Below, piece by piece: positions 8,120 through 16,894 of a stretch of DNA of 64,000 nt; position 1 is the stretch's first letter, and the number at the start of each line of letters is the position of its first letter. Source of the stretch: Pseudogemmobacter lacusdianii (lineage in GTDB: Bacteria > Pseudomonadota > Alphaproteobacteria > Rhodobacterales > Rhodobacteraceae). The position numbers and the translations under genes were made by a program. The stretch spans positions 248,001 to 312,000 of the forward strand of contig NZ_JAVDBT010000001.1 of assembly GCF_030848395.1 (NCBI RefSeq), read 5' to 3'. Under the pieces are notes generated by a model. It had not been told where the DNA came from. It did no database searches and saw only the letters and a list, made by a program, of their open reading frames with translations.

Positions 8120-9211
8120 TTACTCTGCAATCGGGCGGGTGCCCGCGATGGTCAAACCCCAAGCATCAAGGCCAATGACCTTGGGAGCGGTGGAATTGGT
8201 GACGAGGATGATTTTGGAAAGACCCAGCGAGGCAAGGATCTCGGCGCCCAAGCCATATTGGCGCAAGGTCTGCGGCGAATGCTCACCGGCGCCGACAAGC
8301 TTCATCGCGGTGTCGCGCAAGAGCACGACAACGCCGCGGCCCTCGGCAGCGATCAGGTTCATCGCGGCGGGCAGGGTGCCCGAGGCGCCCACGCCCAAAA
8401 CGTCTTCCAGCGGGTTCAAAGCATGGACGCGCACCAAAACCGGCTCATCGGTGGAAAGATCGCCCTTGGTCAGAACAACATGTTCCGCGCCTTGGGTCTC
8501 GTCCGAGTACACCCGCATCAGCCAATCGCCGCCATGCGCCGAGCTGACCGCCGAGACGGCCTTTTCGTTGATGAGGTTGTCGTGGCGGCGGCGGTAGGCG
8601 ATCAGATCGCTGATAGTGCCGATTTTCAGCGAATGGCGCTGCGCAAAGCCCACGAGATCGGGCAGGCGGGCCATGGTGCCATCGTCATTCATGATCTCGC
8701 AGATCACGCCTGCCGGGTTCAACCCTGCCAGACGCGCCACATCGACAGCGGCTTCGGTATGGCCAGCGCGCACCAGCACGCCACCATCGCGGGCGCGCAG
8801 CGGGAAGATATGGCCCGGGGTGGCGATATCGGCGGCACCTTTGCTGGGGTCGATCGCGGTCGCCACGGTCAGCGCCCGGTCAGCGGCCGAGATCCCGGTC
8901 GACACACCCTCGCGGGCCTCGATCGACATGGTGAAAGCGGTCTCATGGCGCGAAGAGTTCTTCGGGCTCATCAGCGGCAGGCCCAAAGCGTCGATGCGCT
9001 TGGCGGTCATCGCAAGGCAGATCAAGCCCCGGCCATGCGTGGCCATGAAGTTGATCGCATTCGGCGTGCACATCTGCGCCGGGATCACCAGATCGCCCTC
9101 ATTCTCGCGATCCTCATGATCGACAAGGATGAACATCCGGCCGTTGCGGGCGTCCTCGATGATCTCCTCGGGCGAGGAAATGGCGTCAGAGAAATCGATG
9201 CGTTCGGACAT
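8120..9211 (-). CDS. ribB: 3,4-dihydroxy-2-butanone 4-phosphate synthase with degenerate GTP cyclohydrolase II-like C-terminus
   Basis: 363 residues. The N-terminal half (about 12-210) is a complete DHBP synthase: DHEDRENEGDL, HGRGLICLAM, GRxGGVLxRxGHTEAAVD-type residues (VLVRAGHTEAAVD). The C-terminal half aligns with GTP cyclohydrolase II in overall pattern but lacks the zinc-binding cysteines: where active RibA has a C-x-D-x-F-x-S-x-RCDC motif, this protein reads LNPLEDVLGVGAS with no cysteine. It is therefore RibB with a non-catalytic RibA-like domain, and cyclohydrolase II activity must come from another gene. First gene of ribB-ribH-nusB. Confidence 0.92.
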   Translation of the reverse strand: MSERIDFSDAISSPEEIIEDARNGRMFILVDHEDRENEGDLVIPAQMCTPNAINFMATHGRGLICLAMTAKRIDALGLPLMSPKNSSRHETAFTMSIEAREGVSTGISAADRALTVATAIDPSKGAADIATPGHIFPLRARDGGVLVRAGHTEAAVDVARLAGLNPAGVICEIMNDDGTMARLPDLVGFAQRHSLKIGTISDLIAYRRRHDNLINEKAVSAVSSAHGGDWLMRVYSDETQGAEHVVLTKGDLSTDEPVLVRVHALNPLEDVLGVGASGTLPAAMNLIAAEGRGVVVLLRDTAMKLVGAGEHSPQTLRQYGLGAEILASLGLSKIILVTNSTAPKVIGLDAWGLTIAGTRPIAE

Positions 9212-9347
9212 GCTTTGCAGCCTTGTAGGATCTGGCGGAGAAGAGCCGTGGAATTTCAGATGGAATCTATGCAGTGCGTCCCTGCGGGATAACGCGATGA
9301 GGCCGCAAAGGCCAGAGGTCGGTTTGTCGCCGCCACGTCAGCGGCGC

Positions 9348-10091
9348 TCATGCCAGCAGGGTGAGGCAGGCCGCAAAGGCCAGCTGTTGGCTCGCGCCCA
9401 AGATGTCACCAGTCTGCCCGCCAATCATCCTTTGTGCGGCCATGGCCAGAAGCGCCGAGGTGAGGCTGGCGGCAAGGATCGCCGCAAGCGCAGCGCTGCC
9501 GAGCAGAATTAGGGCGAGAAGGGCGGCCAAGCCCACCGCCAGCGCCGCGCCTTGCGCCGAAGGACGCCCGGTTGCAGCCGAATAGCCGCTGGGCCGCGCA
9601 TTGGGCAGCAGGTGCATCACCACCACCATCCCCGCGCGCGACAAGGCCGCCGCCGCAATCAGCGCCGGCCAATGCGCGCCCGTGCCGATCAATGCCGCCA
9701 GTGCGGCCCAACTGCACAGCATCACCAGCACCAAAGCCAAAGCGCCGTAACTGCCAATCCGGCTGTCCTTCATAATCTCCAGCCGCCGCGCCCGGTCGCG
9801 CCCGCCCAAAAGCCCGTCGGCGGCGTCTGACAGCCCATCCTCATGCAAAGCGCCGGTCAACAGCGCCAAAAACGCCAAAACAACCGCAGCCGTGGGGCCA
9901 GCAGGCACATCCATCCACCGCAGTGCCGAAGCCAAAAACGCCGCCAACCCGCCCAAAAGCGCGCCGACCAGCGGCCAAGCCCAAGCGCTTTCGGCCCCCA
10001 TCGGGCGGTGACCCGGCACCGGCAGCCGCGTCAGCAAAGCCATCGCCGAAAACACCGCATCGCTCAGCCGTCTCACCGCATCATTTTGCAT
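9348..10091 (-). CDS. cobS: Adenosylcobinamide-GDP ribazoletransferase (cobalamin synthase)
   Basis: 247 residues, hydrophobic with five to seven membrane helices. The family motif HEDGLSDAADGLLGG is present near residue 85, followed by the acidic/basic region DRARRLEIMKDSRIGSYG. CobS joins alpha-ribazole or its phosphate to adenosylcobinamide-GDP in the last part of B12 synthesis, at the inner membrane. It diverges from cobT, whose product supplies alpha-ribazole phosphate; the 84-bp gap is too short for a cobalamin riboswitch. Confidence 0.94.
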   Translation of the reverse strand: MQNDAVRRLSDAVFSAMALLTRLPVPGHRPMGAESAWAWPLVGALLGGLAAFLASALRWMDVPAGPTAAVVLAFLALLTGALHEDGLSDAADGLLGGRDRARRLEIMKDSRIGSYGALALVLVMLCSWAALAALIGTGAHWPALIAAAALSRAGMVVVMHLLPNARPSGYSAATGRPSAQGAALAVGLAALLALILLGSAALAAILAASLTSALLAMAAQRMIGGQTGDILGASQQLAFAACLTLLA

Positions 10092-10175
10092 CTGCCGTCC
10101 CCGCTTTGTGCTCTGGCCCCACCTGCCGTCCTGAGGTAGCCAGATCGCGCCTTATGTTCAATTGTGGAGACCAGT

Positions 10176-11177
10176 ATGGCTGGCATCGCGTCCCTCAACG
10201 ATTTTCGCCAAGCTTTGCAGGATTTGCCCGCGCCGAATGCCGCCGCGGCCGAGGCTGCGCGGGCGCGCGATGCCGTTCTGACCAAACCGCCGGGCTCTTT
10301 GGGTCGGCTTGAGCATTTGGCGGAATGGCTGGCCTCTTGGCGCGGTCGGGTTGCGGCGGATCGGCTGCAAGTGGTTATTTTTGCGGGGAATCACGGCATT
10401 GCAGCGCGGGGCGTCTCGGCCTTCCCGGCTGAAGTGACCGTGCAAATGGTGGCGAATTTTAAAGCCGAGGGCGCGGCGGTGAACCAGCTTTCCAAGCTGG
10501 CGGGTGCGGCGATGTCGGTGCATCCGATCCGACTTGACCAGCCGACGGCGGATTTCACCCAAAGCCCTGCGATGAGCGAAGAAGACCTCTTCGAGGCGCT
10601 GCAAATCGGCTGGGATGCGGTCGATCCGCAGGCCGATATCTTAGTTGCTGGTGAGATGGGGATCGCCAATACGACCTCGGCGGCCGCCATCGCCTCGGCG
10701 CTTTTTGGTGGCACCGGCTGGGCCGGGCGCGGCACCGGCGTCGATGATGCGGGCCTTGCGCGCAAAGAGGCCGCCGTTGCGGCAGGCCTTGCCGCGCATG
10801 AGGGGCAACTGACGGATCCGCTTGAGGTTTTGCGCCGTCTTGGTGGGCGTGAGATTGCCGCGATGAGCGGTGCCTATCTTGCTGCCCGTCACCACAATGT
10901 GCCGGTTGTGCTCGACGGCTTTATCAGCTGCGCCGCGGCGGCTGTTTTGCAGCGCGCCAATCCGGCGGCTTTGGATCACTGCATCGCGGGCCATCTTAGC
11001 GCGGAGGGCGCGCATGGCCGCCTCTTGGAAGCCATTGGCAAAACGCCGCTTTTGTCGCTGAACATGCGGCTTGGCGAAGGCTCTGGCGCGGCTTTGGCGC
11101 TTTCGGTCGTGAAAGGTGCCGTCGCCTGCCACACCGGCATGGCGACCTTCGCTGAAGCCGGCGTCAGCGGCGCCTGA
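10176..11177 (+). CDS. cobT: Nicotinate-nucleotide--dimethylbenzimidazole phosphoribosyltransferase
   Basis: 333 residues from the ATG at 10176, which has GGAGA five bases upstream; an in-frame GTG at 10164 overlaps that site and is unlikely. Motifs include [49 protein letters not shown] and the C-terminal GEGSGAALA region preceding the catalytic glutamate neighbourhood. It makes alpha-ribazole 5'-phosphate from dimethylbenzimidazole and nicotinate mononucleotide. Divergent from cobS, consistent with joint lower-ligand assembly. Confidence 0.96.
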   Translation: MAGIASLNDFRQALQDLPAPNAAAAEAARARDAVLTKPPGSLGRLEHLAEWLASWRGRVAADRLQVVIFAGNHGIAARGVSAFPAEVTVQMVANFKAEGAAVNQLSKLAGAAMSVHPIRLDQPTADFTQSPAMSEEDLFEALQIGWDAVDPQADILVAGEMGIANTTSAAAIASALFGGTGWAGRGTGVDDAGLARKEAAVAAGLAAHEGQLTDPLEVLRRLGGREIAAMSGAYLAARHHNVPVVLDGFISCAAAAVLQRANPAALDHCIAGHLSAEGAHGRLLEAIGKTPLLSLNMRLGEGSGAALALSVVKGAVACHTGMATFAEAGVSGA

Positions 11178-11183
11178 GCCTTT

Positions 11184-11209
11184 GGCCCGGGGGGCGCACC
11201 CCCCGGGCC
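11184..11209. terminator. Strong GC hairpin between cobT and the Lrp gene
   Basis: A perfect 11-bp stem (GGCCCGGGGGG / CCCCCCGGGCC) with a CGCA loop lies between two convergent genes. Neither side has a U tract, so it may be an intergenic repeat or a Rho-assisted stop rather than a canonical terminator. Confidence 0.5.
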
Positions 11210-11210
11210 G

Positions 11211-11681
11211 CTACCCCGCCGAGACCGGCAGCGGCGCATCCGCTTTCACCCGGTCCATCACGATCTGGCTTTGCACCCGCGCCACCGCCGGGTGCGGCAG
11301 CAGCGCCTGCTGCACCAGCCGTGAGAGTGCGGCAAGGTCCGCGCACCAGACGCGCAGCATGAAATCTGCCTCGCCGGTCATTACCCAAACCCCGACGATC
11401 TCTTCGCGCCGGTCGCACATCCGCCTGAAATCATTGGCATTTGCTTCGGAGTGCGCGGCCATCATCACTTGGATGAAGGCTTCAACCCCTAGACCTACCC
11501 GTTCGGGCGCGACCGTGGCGCGGTAGCCGGTGATCACGCCGGTCTGCTCCAGCCGCTGCCGTCGACGGGCCGCTTGGCTGGGCGAGAGGTTCAAACGCTC
11601 ACCCAAATCCTGCGCGGTCAGCGTGGCATCGCGTTGCAAAGCCGCTAGGAGCCGTAGATCCGTTTCGTCATTTTGTTGCAT
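11211..11681 (-). CDS. Lrp/AsnC family transcriptional regulator
   Basis: 156 residues: an N-terminal winged helix-turn-helix (about 5-60, with LGERLNLSPSQAARRRQRLEQTGVI) followed by a RAM ligand-binding domain (about 70-150, with VGVWVMTGEADFMLRV). The family senses amino acids. It is divergent from hpd with 129 bp between the starts, so hpd and tyrosine breakdown are the obvious targets; this is inferred from position. Confidence 0.92.
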   Translation of the reverse strand: MQQNDETDLRLLAALQRDATLTAQDLGERLNLSPSQAARRRQRLEQTGVITGYRATVAPERVGLGVEAFIQVMMAAHSEANANDFRRMCDRREEIVGVWVMTGEADFMLRVWCADLAALSRLVQQALLPHPAVARVQSQIVMDRVKADAPLPVSAG

Positions 11682-11810
11682 CTACATCCACATTTGTGCG
11701 TGGGGTTAACAGTGATAGGCCTCTGAAGCATGCATAATGCGCAAACATCGTGCAAGGCTTGCGCTAAAATCATGCCAGATCATTTGCCGTAAACCCGCAG
11801 GAGTGACAGC

Positions 11811-12905
11811 ATGGGCCCCTTTCCGCATGACGCCCCGAAAACCGTAATCAGCGCCGAAAACCCCGCCGGGACCGATGGTTTTGAATTCGTTGAGTTTTCG
11901 CATCCTGAGCCGCAAGAGCTTCGCGATCTGTTCCATCGCATGGGCTTTGTCATGACCGCCCGCCACAAGCATCGCGCGATCGAGCTTTGGCAACAGGGCG
12001 ACATCACCTATGTGCTGAACGATGACCCCCAAAGCCATGCCCGCAATTTTGTCGAAGAGCATGGCCCTTGCGCGCCCTCGATGGGCTGGCGCGTGGTGGA
12101 TGCTCAGCATGCCTTTGATCATGCGGTGAAATCTGGCGCCGAGCCCTTCACTGGCGTGAAGACCTTTGACTGGCCCGCCATCGTCGGTATCGGCGGCAGT
12201 CTGATCTATTTCACGGACCAATATGGCGCAGGCGCCGATCCTTGGGGCGCAGATTTCGAATGGCTTGGCCAGCCCAAGCCCGAAGGCGTCGGCTTTGGCT
12301 ATCTCGACCACCTGACCCATAACGTCCACAAAGGCCGCATGGATCATTGGTTCAAATTTTACGGAGATTTGTTCAACTTCCGCCAAATCCGTTTCTTCGA
12401 CATCGAGGGCAAACATTCAGGGCTTTACAGCCGCGCTCTGACCTCGCCCTGCAACCGTATTCGCATTCCGATCAATGAGGATCGCGGTGAGACCGGGCAG
12501 ATCGTCGAATACCTCAAGCGCTATAATGGTGAGGGGATCCAGCACATCGCGGTCGGCTCTAGCGACATTTACGCCTCGACCGATGCCATCGCAGAGCGCG
12601 GCGTGAAATTCATGCCGAAGCCGCCGATGTCCTATTACGATCAATCTGTTGCAAGGGTGAAAGGCCACGAAGAGCCGATCGAGAAACTGGCGAAATTCGG
12701 CATCTTGATCGATGGCGAAGGCGTGGTGGATGGCGGCGAGACCCGCATCCTGTTGCAGATTTTCTCTAAAACCGTGATCGGGCCAATCTTCTTTGAATTC
12801 ATCCAGCGCAAGGGCGATGACGGCTTTGGCGAGGGCAATTTCAAAGCACTTTTCGAGTCGATTGAGGCCGATCAAATCGCCCGCGGCGTGCTGAAAGCCA
12901 GCTGA
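11811..12905 (+). CDS. hpd: 4-hydroxyphenylpyruvate dioxygenase
   Basis: 364 residues, normal for bacterial HPPD. It has two vicinal oxygen chelate domains; the C-terminal one carries LDHLTHNV (first iron-binding His), GIQHIAVGSSDI (second His) and LQIFSKTVIGPIFFEFIQRKGDDGFGEGNF-type residues containing the Glu ligand and the C-terminal gating region. The enzyme converts 4-hydroxyphenylpyruvate to homogentisate in tyrosine degradation and in plastoquinone/tocopherol-type pathways. Start is the ATG at 11811 with AGGAG 8 bases upstream. Probably controlled by the divergent Lrp-type regulator. Confidence 0.96.
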   Translation: MGPFPHDAPKTVISAENPAGTDGFEFVEFSHPEPQELRDLFHRMGFVMTARHKHRAIELWQQGDITYVLNDDPQSHARNFVEEHGPCAPSMGWRVVDAQHAFDHAVKSGAEPFTGVKTFDWPAIVGIGGSLIYFTDQYGAGADPWGADFEWLGQPKPEGVGFGYLDHLTHNVHKGRMDHWFKFYGDLFNFRQIRFFDIEGKHSGLYSRALTSPCNRIRIPINEDRGETGQIVEYLKRYNGEGIQHIAVGSSDIYASTDAIAERGVKFMPKPPMSYYDQSVARVKGHEEPIEKLAKFGILIDGEGVVDGGETRILLQIFSKTVIGPIFFEFIQRKGDDGFGEGNFKALFESIEADQIARGVLKAS

Positions 12906-12927
12906 AGCATTCATCAGATCTTAACAG

Positions 12928-12959
12928 ATAAGGGGCGCTCCTTGCGGGGCGCCCCTTAT
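12928..12959. terminator. Terminator between hpd and the 988-residue protein gene
   Basis: A perfect 11-bp stem (ATAAGGGGCGC 12928-12938, GCGCCCCTTAT 12949-12959) sits between convergent genes 23 bases after the hpd stop. The A/T-rich ends of the stem can act as tails in both directions. Confidence 0.65.
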
Positions 12960-12976
12960 GCTTAACGGCTTGGCGG

Positions 12977-15943
12977 TCAGCCCTTCGGCATCGCCAAAGA
13001 GATCAGGCGACCGCCTTTTTGATAGCGCAACTCGGTCTGGGTAATGGCCTCAACCCGGCCGCCGTCCACCTTGTCGCCAATGCTGACCTTGCGGTAGCGG
13101 CCATTGGGTTGGCGCACCAAAGCATAGCGTTTCGAGGGCGTGCCATAGATCCCAATCAGGTTAACCTTCGAAAGATTAATCGCTTTTCGGAAGGTCGCCT
13201 GCTTGGCCACATTGGCGCTGCTGGGGATCTTAGGCGCGGCCGAGGCGACAATCTCGGGCTCGCCATCATCCTCTTCGACGGCAGCTCTGGCCGTCGCTTG
13301 TTCGGGCTCAGGTTCGGGCGCGCGAATCGCTGCAGCAACGGCAGCTTCGACGGCACGGCTCATATCCTTGGGGCGCGCGACAGGCCGCCGTGAGATCGCC
13401 ACGATCGAAGGGTTCTCCGCCTCAGCGGCGGTGGCAGCGGCCAGCTCTGCTGCAGCCTCGGCCTGTTCGGCCGCACTGGGCGTCAGGGCAAGCGAGGCGC
13501 TTTCGGTCTGGCTGCGGGCGGCCTCGGCTGCGGCCAGAACGCTGCGCGGCCGCTCCCGCGGGCGCATGCCGGCGCTTTGAACGGGCTCCGCGCCCTCTTG
13601 CAACAGGGCCGCATCGTCTTGCGTCGGCTCAAGCGTTTCGGGGCGCGATTTCGGGCGGCGATTGGCCAATTCGGGGTTGGGCTGCGCCTCGGGGGCCGCT
13701 GCGGCGGCTGCGGCTTCCGCAGGGCTCAGGGGTTGCGCAGGGGCGGCGGCAAGGGCCAAAGCCGTGGCAGCTTCGCTGCGGGCCGGGGGTAGGACAGGGG
13801 GCTTGCCGGCGATCAGCAGCACGCCGTCGGGGCTGACGATGCCGCCGGGTGTTGGGATCAAAAGCCCTTTGTCGTCAAAGGCATATACGGTGCCGAACGG
13901 AGGCGGCGGCATTTGATCATTGGGCAGCGCATCGCCAGCGGCCGTGGGTTGCGGCAGGGCCAAAGCATCCAAAGCCGGCGGCGGCATGTCCGAGCTGGCC
14001 AAGAAAATCTCGTCTTGGTTTTCGGCCAAGGCCTGAGCGGGCGGTGCCTCCGAGGAAACGGCAGTATCCGGTGCCGCCTCGGCAACAGGCACGGCGGTTT
14101 CCTCGGTCAAAGTGGCGGCATCATTGCCCGCCAGCGTGTCTGTGTCGCTGTCGGGCGCGGCATCGAGGGCAGCGAAGTCGGCCTCCTCTTGCGCGGCGCC
14201 TTCGATCAACTCCCCTTCGCCATCGGCCAGCATCTCATCATCTATGCCGGGGGTGTCGGCGGCAGCATAAGCCACCGCCTCCGTGCCATCCTGAGGCGAG
14301 GACGAGGCCAGATAGAAGGTCGACCACGCCGCGATCAGCGCCATACAGGCCAGCAAAAGCGCCACAAGCGTCAAGAACAGAGCAGCCCGAGGCCGTGGGC
14401 GCGGCGGCGGCAAAGCGCCGAACGTGCCGCCTGGGCGGGTCAGCGAACGAGCGGCATCACCCGAAGCGGCAGCTGCGGCTGCACTGCGAGCTGCAGGCTG
14501 CGGCTTCACAGCAGCGGTCTTGGTCTTGGCGGTTTTACCTTTTCCCCCAAGGGCTTGAGAGGCGACCAGGCCGCTTATCGTTTTGGCAACCGAAGGCCTT
14601 TGCGCCGTTGTAGGCCGGCTGCCGGGGTGACCAGCGCGGGGCATCGGGGGCAGGTCTTCAATCGGTTTGCCACGGGCAGCGCGCGCCAAAACGGCCGGAT
14701 CAGGGCGGGAGGCGGCGCCAAGAGCCGGCGGTCGGCCCGAGGCATCGGCCGAGCGGCGGCTGGCGAAGGCCGCAATGGCCGCGGAAGGCGGCACGGGTGG
14801 CAGGTCATCGTCCAAAAGCGGATCGCTGATCGGATCAAGTTGCGCCGGTTTCACATCCGCCGGGCGGCTCGCCCGCGACGGGATGGGATCGGCCGCGCGC
14901 AGATCGTCGTCGTCCGAAAAGCCGTCATCATCATGCACATAGGTGAAGGGGGCTTCATCCTCGGCCGCAGGTGGTTGGGGGCTGGCAAGCTGAGCAGGCT
15001 CGGCCTGATCGTCCTGGCTTTCTGGGGCGATTTCAACCGCTTGCGCCACCGGCGCCTCAGGGCGCAGATCAGCGGTTTCTTCGACCGTGATATCCTCAGG
15101 GGCGGCGGCAAGAGTTTCTGGCGCAAAGCTGGCCGAAGGTGGCGGTGCGACAGGCTCAGGCTCTTCCACGGGCGCGGTTACAGGTTCGGCTACGGGTGGG
15201 GTAAAGCTGTCACTGGCCTCCAGATCAAAAGCCGCCTGCGCTTGCGGCGCGGGGCTTGCCTCGGGTTCCGGCTCTGGTTGCGACGCAAGCTCAGGCGCAG
15301 GGGCCTCGTCAGCTTTAACCTCAAGCGCCGCCTCCGCACCCTCGGCCGTCGGATCGCTGACCGATCCTGCATCCTCGACCCGCGCGGCAGAGCCGCCTCG
15401 AGCCACGATGCGAATGGCGCTGCGGTCTTGCTCCACCGCGTCGCCTTCGGGCAGCAGCGCCGGTGCGGCTGAGGAGGGGCCAAAGAACGGCTCGCCCGAG
15501 AAATCGCCGTAATCGGGGATCGCAACAAAGGACAAGGGGTTGAACTTGTGGCTTGAGGCGAAAGCCTCGGCCTCTTCAAGCGTCTCGCGCGCCAAAACCG
15601 CCACGCGGATCAACTTGCCCTTGCCGGACCAGTCGAAGATCAGATCCTCAACCGGGTAGGGGGTCTTGCCCTCAAGTGCGGTGCGGATTTGCGCAATGCG
15701 CTCGTCATCCGAGGGGCCTGGCGCTTCGATCTCGAGATAGCGGATCTGCGAATTGGGGATCACCAGTTTGGTGAAAACGCCCGCAGGCTCCAACCCAAGC
15801 GCGGTGCCGCGCATGTATTCCAGCGCCTCCTCAAGGTCGGGGGCGTCAAAGGCGGTGTCACCAAGAACCACCCATCCTTTGCCCGCACGGTGCAAAAGTT
15901 GGATCGAATCTTCGGTGAAGCTTAGGGCAAAACTTGGTTTCAT
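12977..15943 (-). CDS. 988-residue inner-membrane protein: GspL/PilM-like N-terminus, GspC/PilP-like C-terminus
   Basis: Residues 1-150 resemble the actin-like cytoplasmic domain of GspL/PilM proteins: a SFALSFTEDSIQLLHR start, then VIPNSQIRYLEIEAPG and IRTALEGKTPYPVEDLIFDW. Residues 150-515 are acidic, Pro/Ala/Glu-rich and probably disordered. One transmembrane helix lies at about 518-545 (LFLTLVALLLACMALIAAW). A second long Ala/Pro/Glu linker leads to a compact C-terminal domain (about 915-988; NLIGIYGTPSKRYALVR, VSIGDKVDGGRVEAI) that looks like the periplasmic domain of PilP/GspC. No secretion or pilus gene is adjacent. Divergent from the SIMPL gene. Domain resemblance is from pattern recognition; function unknown. 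Confidence 0.7.
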   Translation of the reverse strand: MKPSFALSFTEDSIQLLHRAGKGWVVLGDTAFDAPDLEEALEYMRGTALGLEPAGVFTKLVIPNSQIRYLEIEAPGPSDDERIAQIRTALEGKTPYPVEDLIFDWSGKGKLIRVAVLARETLEEAEAFASSHKFNPLSFVAIPDYGDFSGEPFFGPSSAAPALLPEGDAVEQDRSAIRIVARGGSAARVEDAGSVSDPTAEGAEAALEVKADEAPAPELASQPEPEPEASPAPQAQAAFDLEASDSFTPPVAEPVTAPVEEPEPVAPPPSASFAPETLAAAPEDITVEETADLRPEAPVAQAVEIAPESQDDQAEPAQLASPQPPAAEDEAPFTYVHDDDGFSDDDDLRAADPIPSRASRPADVKPAQLDPISDPLLDDDLPPVPPSAAIAAFASRRSADASGRPPALGAASRPDPAVLARAARGKPIEDLPPMPRAGHPGSRPTTAQRPSVAKTISGLVASQALGGKGKTAKTKTAAVKPQPAARSAAAAAASGDAARSLTRPGGTFGALPPPRPRPRAALFLTLVALLLACMALIAAWSTFYLASSSPQDGTEAVAYAAADTPGIDDEMLADGEGELIEGAAQEEADFAALDAAPDSDTDTLAGNDAATLTEETAVPVAEAAPDTAVSSEAPPAQALAENQDEIFLASSDMPPPALDALALPQPTAAGDALPNDQMPPPPFGTVYAFDDKGLLIPTPGGIVSPDGVLLIAGKPPVLPPARSEAATALALAAAPAQPLSPAEAAAAAAAPEAQPNPELANRRPKSRPETLEPTQDDAALLQEGAEPVQSAGMRPRERPRSVLAAAEAARSQTESASLALTPSAAEQAEAAAELAAATAAEAENPSIVAISRRPVARPKDMSRAVEAAVAAAIRAPEPEPEQATARAAVEEDDGEPEIVASAAPKIPSSANVAKQATFRKAINLSKVNLIGIYGTPSKRYALVRQPNGRYRKVSIGDKVDGGRVEAITQTELRYQKGGRLISLAMPKG

Positions 15944-16114
15944 GCCTTGGATCTAACATGGAAAAACTGGTTGCGGGAACGCGCCGCTGAGGGGTTCCAT
16001 CTTCCTATAGCAGCTTTTTGCCTAAAGAAAGAAAAAGCCCTGTTACCTGACCAAGCTTTGGCAAGGCTGGCGCGTTATAAGAGACGAAGTGAGTGTAAGG
16101 TCAAGGAGACCACG

Positions 16115-16825
16115 ATGTTGAACCGCCTGTTTCCCGCCACGGCTCTGGGGCTTTTGCTGGCGCTGCCGCTCTCTGTTCCGGCCTTTGCCGATCATGACCC
16201 CGCCCGGATCACCGTGACGGGTGAGGGCGCGTCCGAGATCGCGCCGGATCTGGCCACGCTGCAGGTGGGCGTCACCACCACTGGCGCCACCGCTGCCGAG
16301 GCGCTGGCCGCCAACTCCACCGCGCTTGAGGCGGTGCTGCAAAGGTTGCGGGATGCGGGCGTTGAGGGGCGTGATCTGCAAACTTCGAACCTCACGGTCA
16401 ATCCCAATTGGTCGGGCTATGACAGCAGCGCATCAGGCCCGCAGATCACCGGCTATACGGCGATGAATATGATCACCGTGAAGCTGCGCAAGCTGGACGG
16501 TCTGGGCGCGGTGCTGGATGCGGCCGTGCAAGACGGCGCCAACACGCTGAATTCGCTGACCTTTGGCCTGCAAAACCCGCGACCCGCAATGGATGCGGCG
16601 CGCCAAGCTGCGGTGGAAGATGCCGCCGCCAAGGCAAAGCTCTACGCCGAGGCTGCCGGGCTGAAGCTGGGCAAAATCCAAGAGATCAGCGAGTCCTCGG
16701 GCTATGGCGGCGGCCCCGCGCCGATGATGAAGCAAGCGGCGGCCTCGGCTGAAGCCGTTCCGGTTGAGGCAGGCCAGCTTTCGATGCAGGCCAATGTCAC
16801 CGTGGTTTATGAGCTGGAAGACTGA
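16115..16825 (+). CDS. SIMPL-domain (DUF541) periplasmic protein
   Basis: 236 residues from the ATG at 16115, preceded by AAGGAG at 16103-16108; a longer frame from 15947 lacks a ribosome binding site. Residues 1-24 form a signal peptide ending VPAFA. The domain starts ITVTGEGASEIAPDLATLQVGV, which is the SIMPL signature, and contains GYTAMNMITVKLRKLDGLG and the MDAARQAAVEDAAAKAKLYAEAAG helix. Homologues form oligomeric rings in the envelope and have been linked to oxidative stress, but the role here is unknown. Confidence 0.88.
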   Translation: MLNRLFPATALGLLLALPLSVPAFADHDPARITVTGEGASEIAPDLATLQVGVTTTGATAAEALAANSTALEAVLQRLRDAGVEGRDLQTSNLTVNPNWSGYDSSASGPQITGYTAMNMITVKLRKLDGLGAVLDAAVQDGANTLNSLTFGLQNPRPAMDAARQAAVEDAAAKAKLYAEAAGLKLGKIQEISESSGYGGGPAPMMKQAAASAEAVPVEAGQLSMQANVTVVYELED

Positions 16826-16846
16826 TCCTTCCACCCCGCGCCAAAG

Positions 16847-16874
16847 AAAAGGGCCGCATCCGCGGCCCTTTTTT
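16847..16874. terminator. Rho-independent terminator between SIMPL gene and metY
   Basis: GGGCCGC (16851-16857), ATCC loop, GCGGCCC (16862-16868), then six T residues on the plus strand. The minus strand has TTTTCTTT, so it can also end metY transcripts. Confidence 0.85.
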
Positions 16875-16894
16875 ATCGCAAGATCGCTGCGGGA

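Noticed and set aside
9212-9347. FMN riboswitch upstream of ribB
   Set aside because: The 136-bp gap lacks the RFN conserved blocks and is too short for the full element.
13913-15472. Long plus-strand open frame opposite the 988-residue protein gene
   Set aside because: It is a shadow of a GC-rich repetitive gene; composition is Arg/Gly-rich, there is no domain or ribosome binding site. The same reasoning removes long antisense frames at 1435-3219, 29817-31694, 42943-44787, 44634-46301 and 60190-62226.
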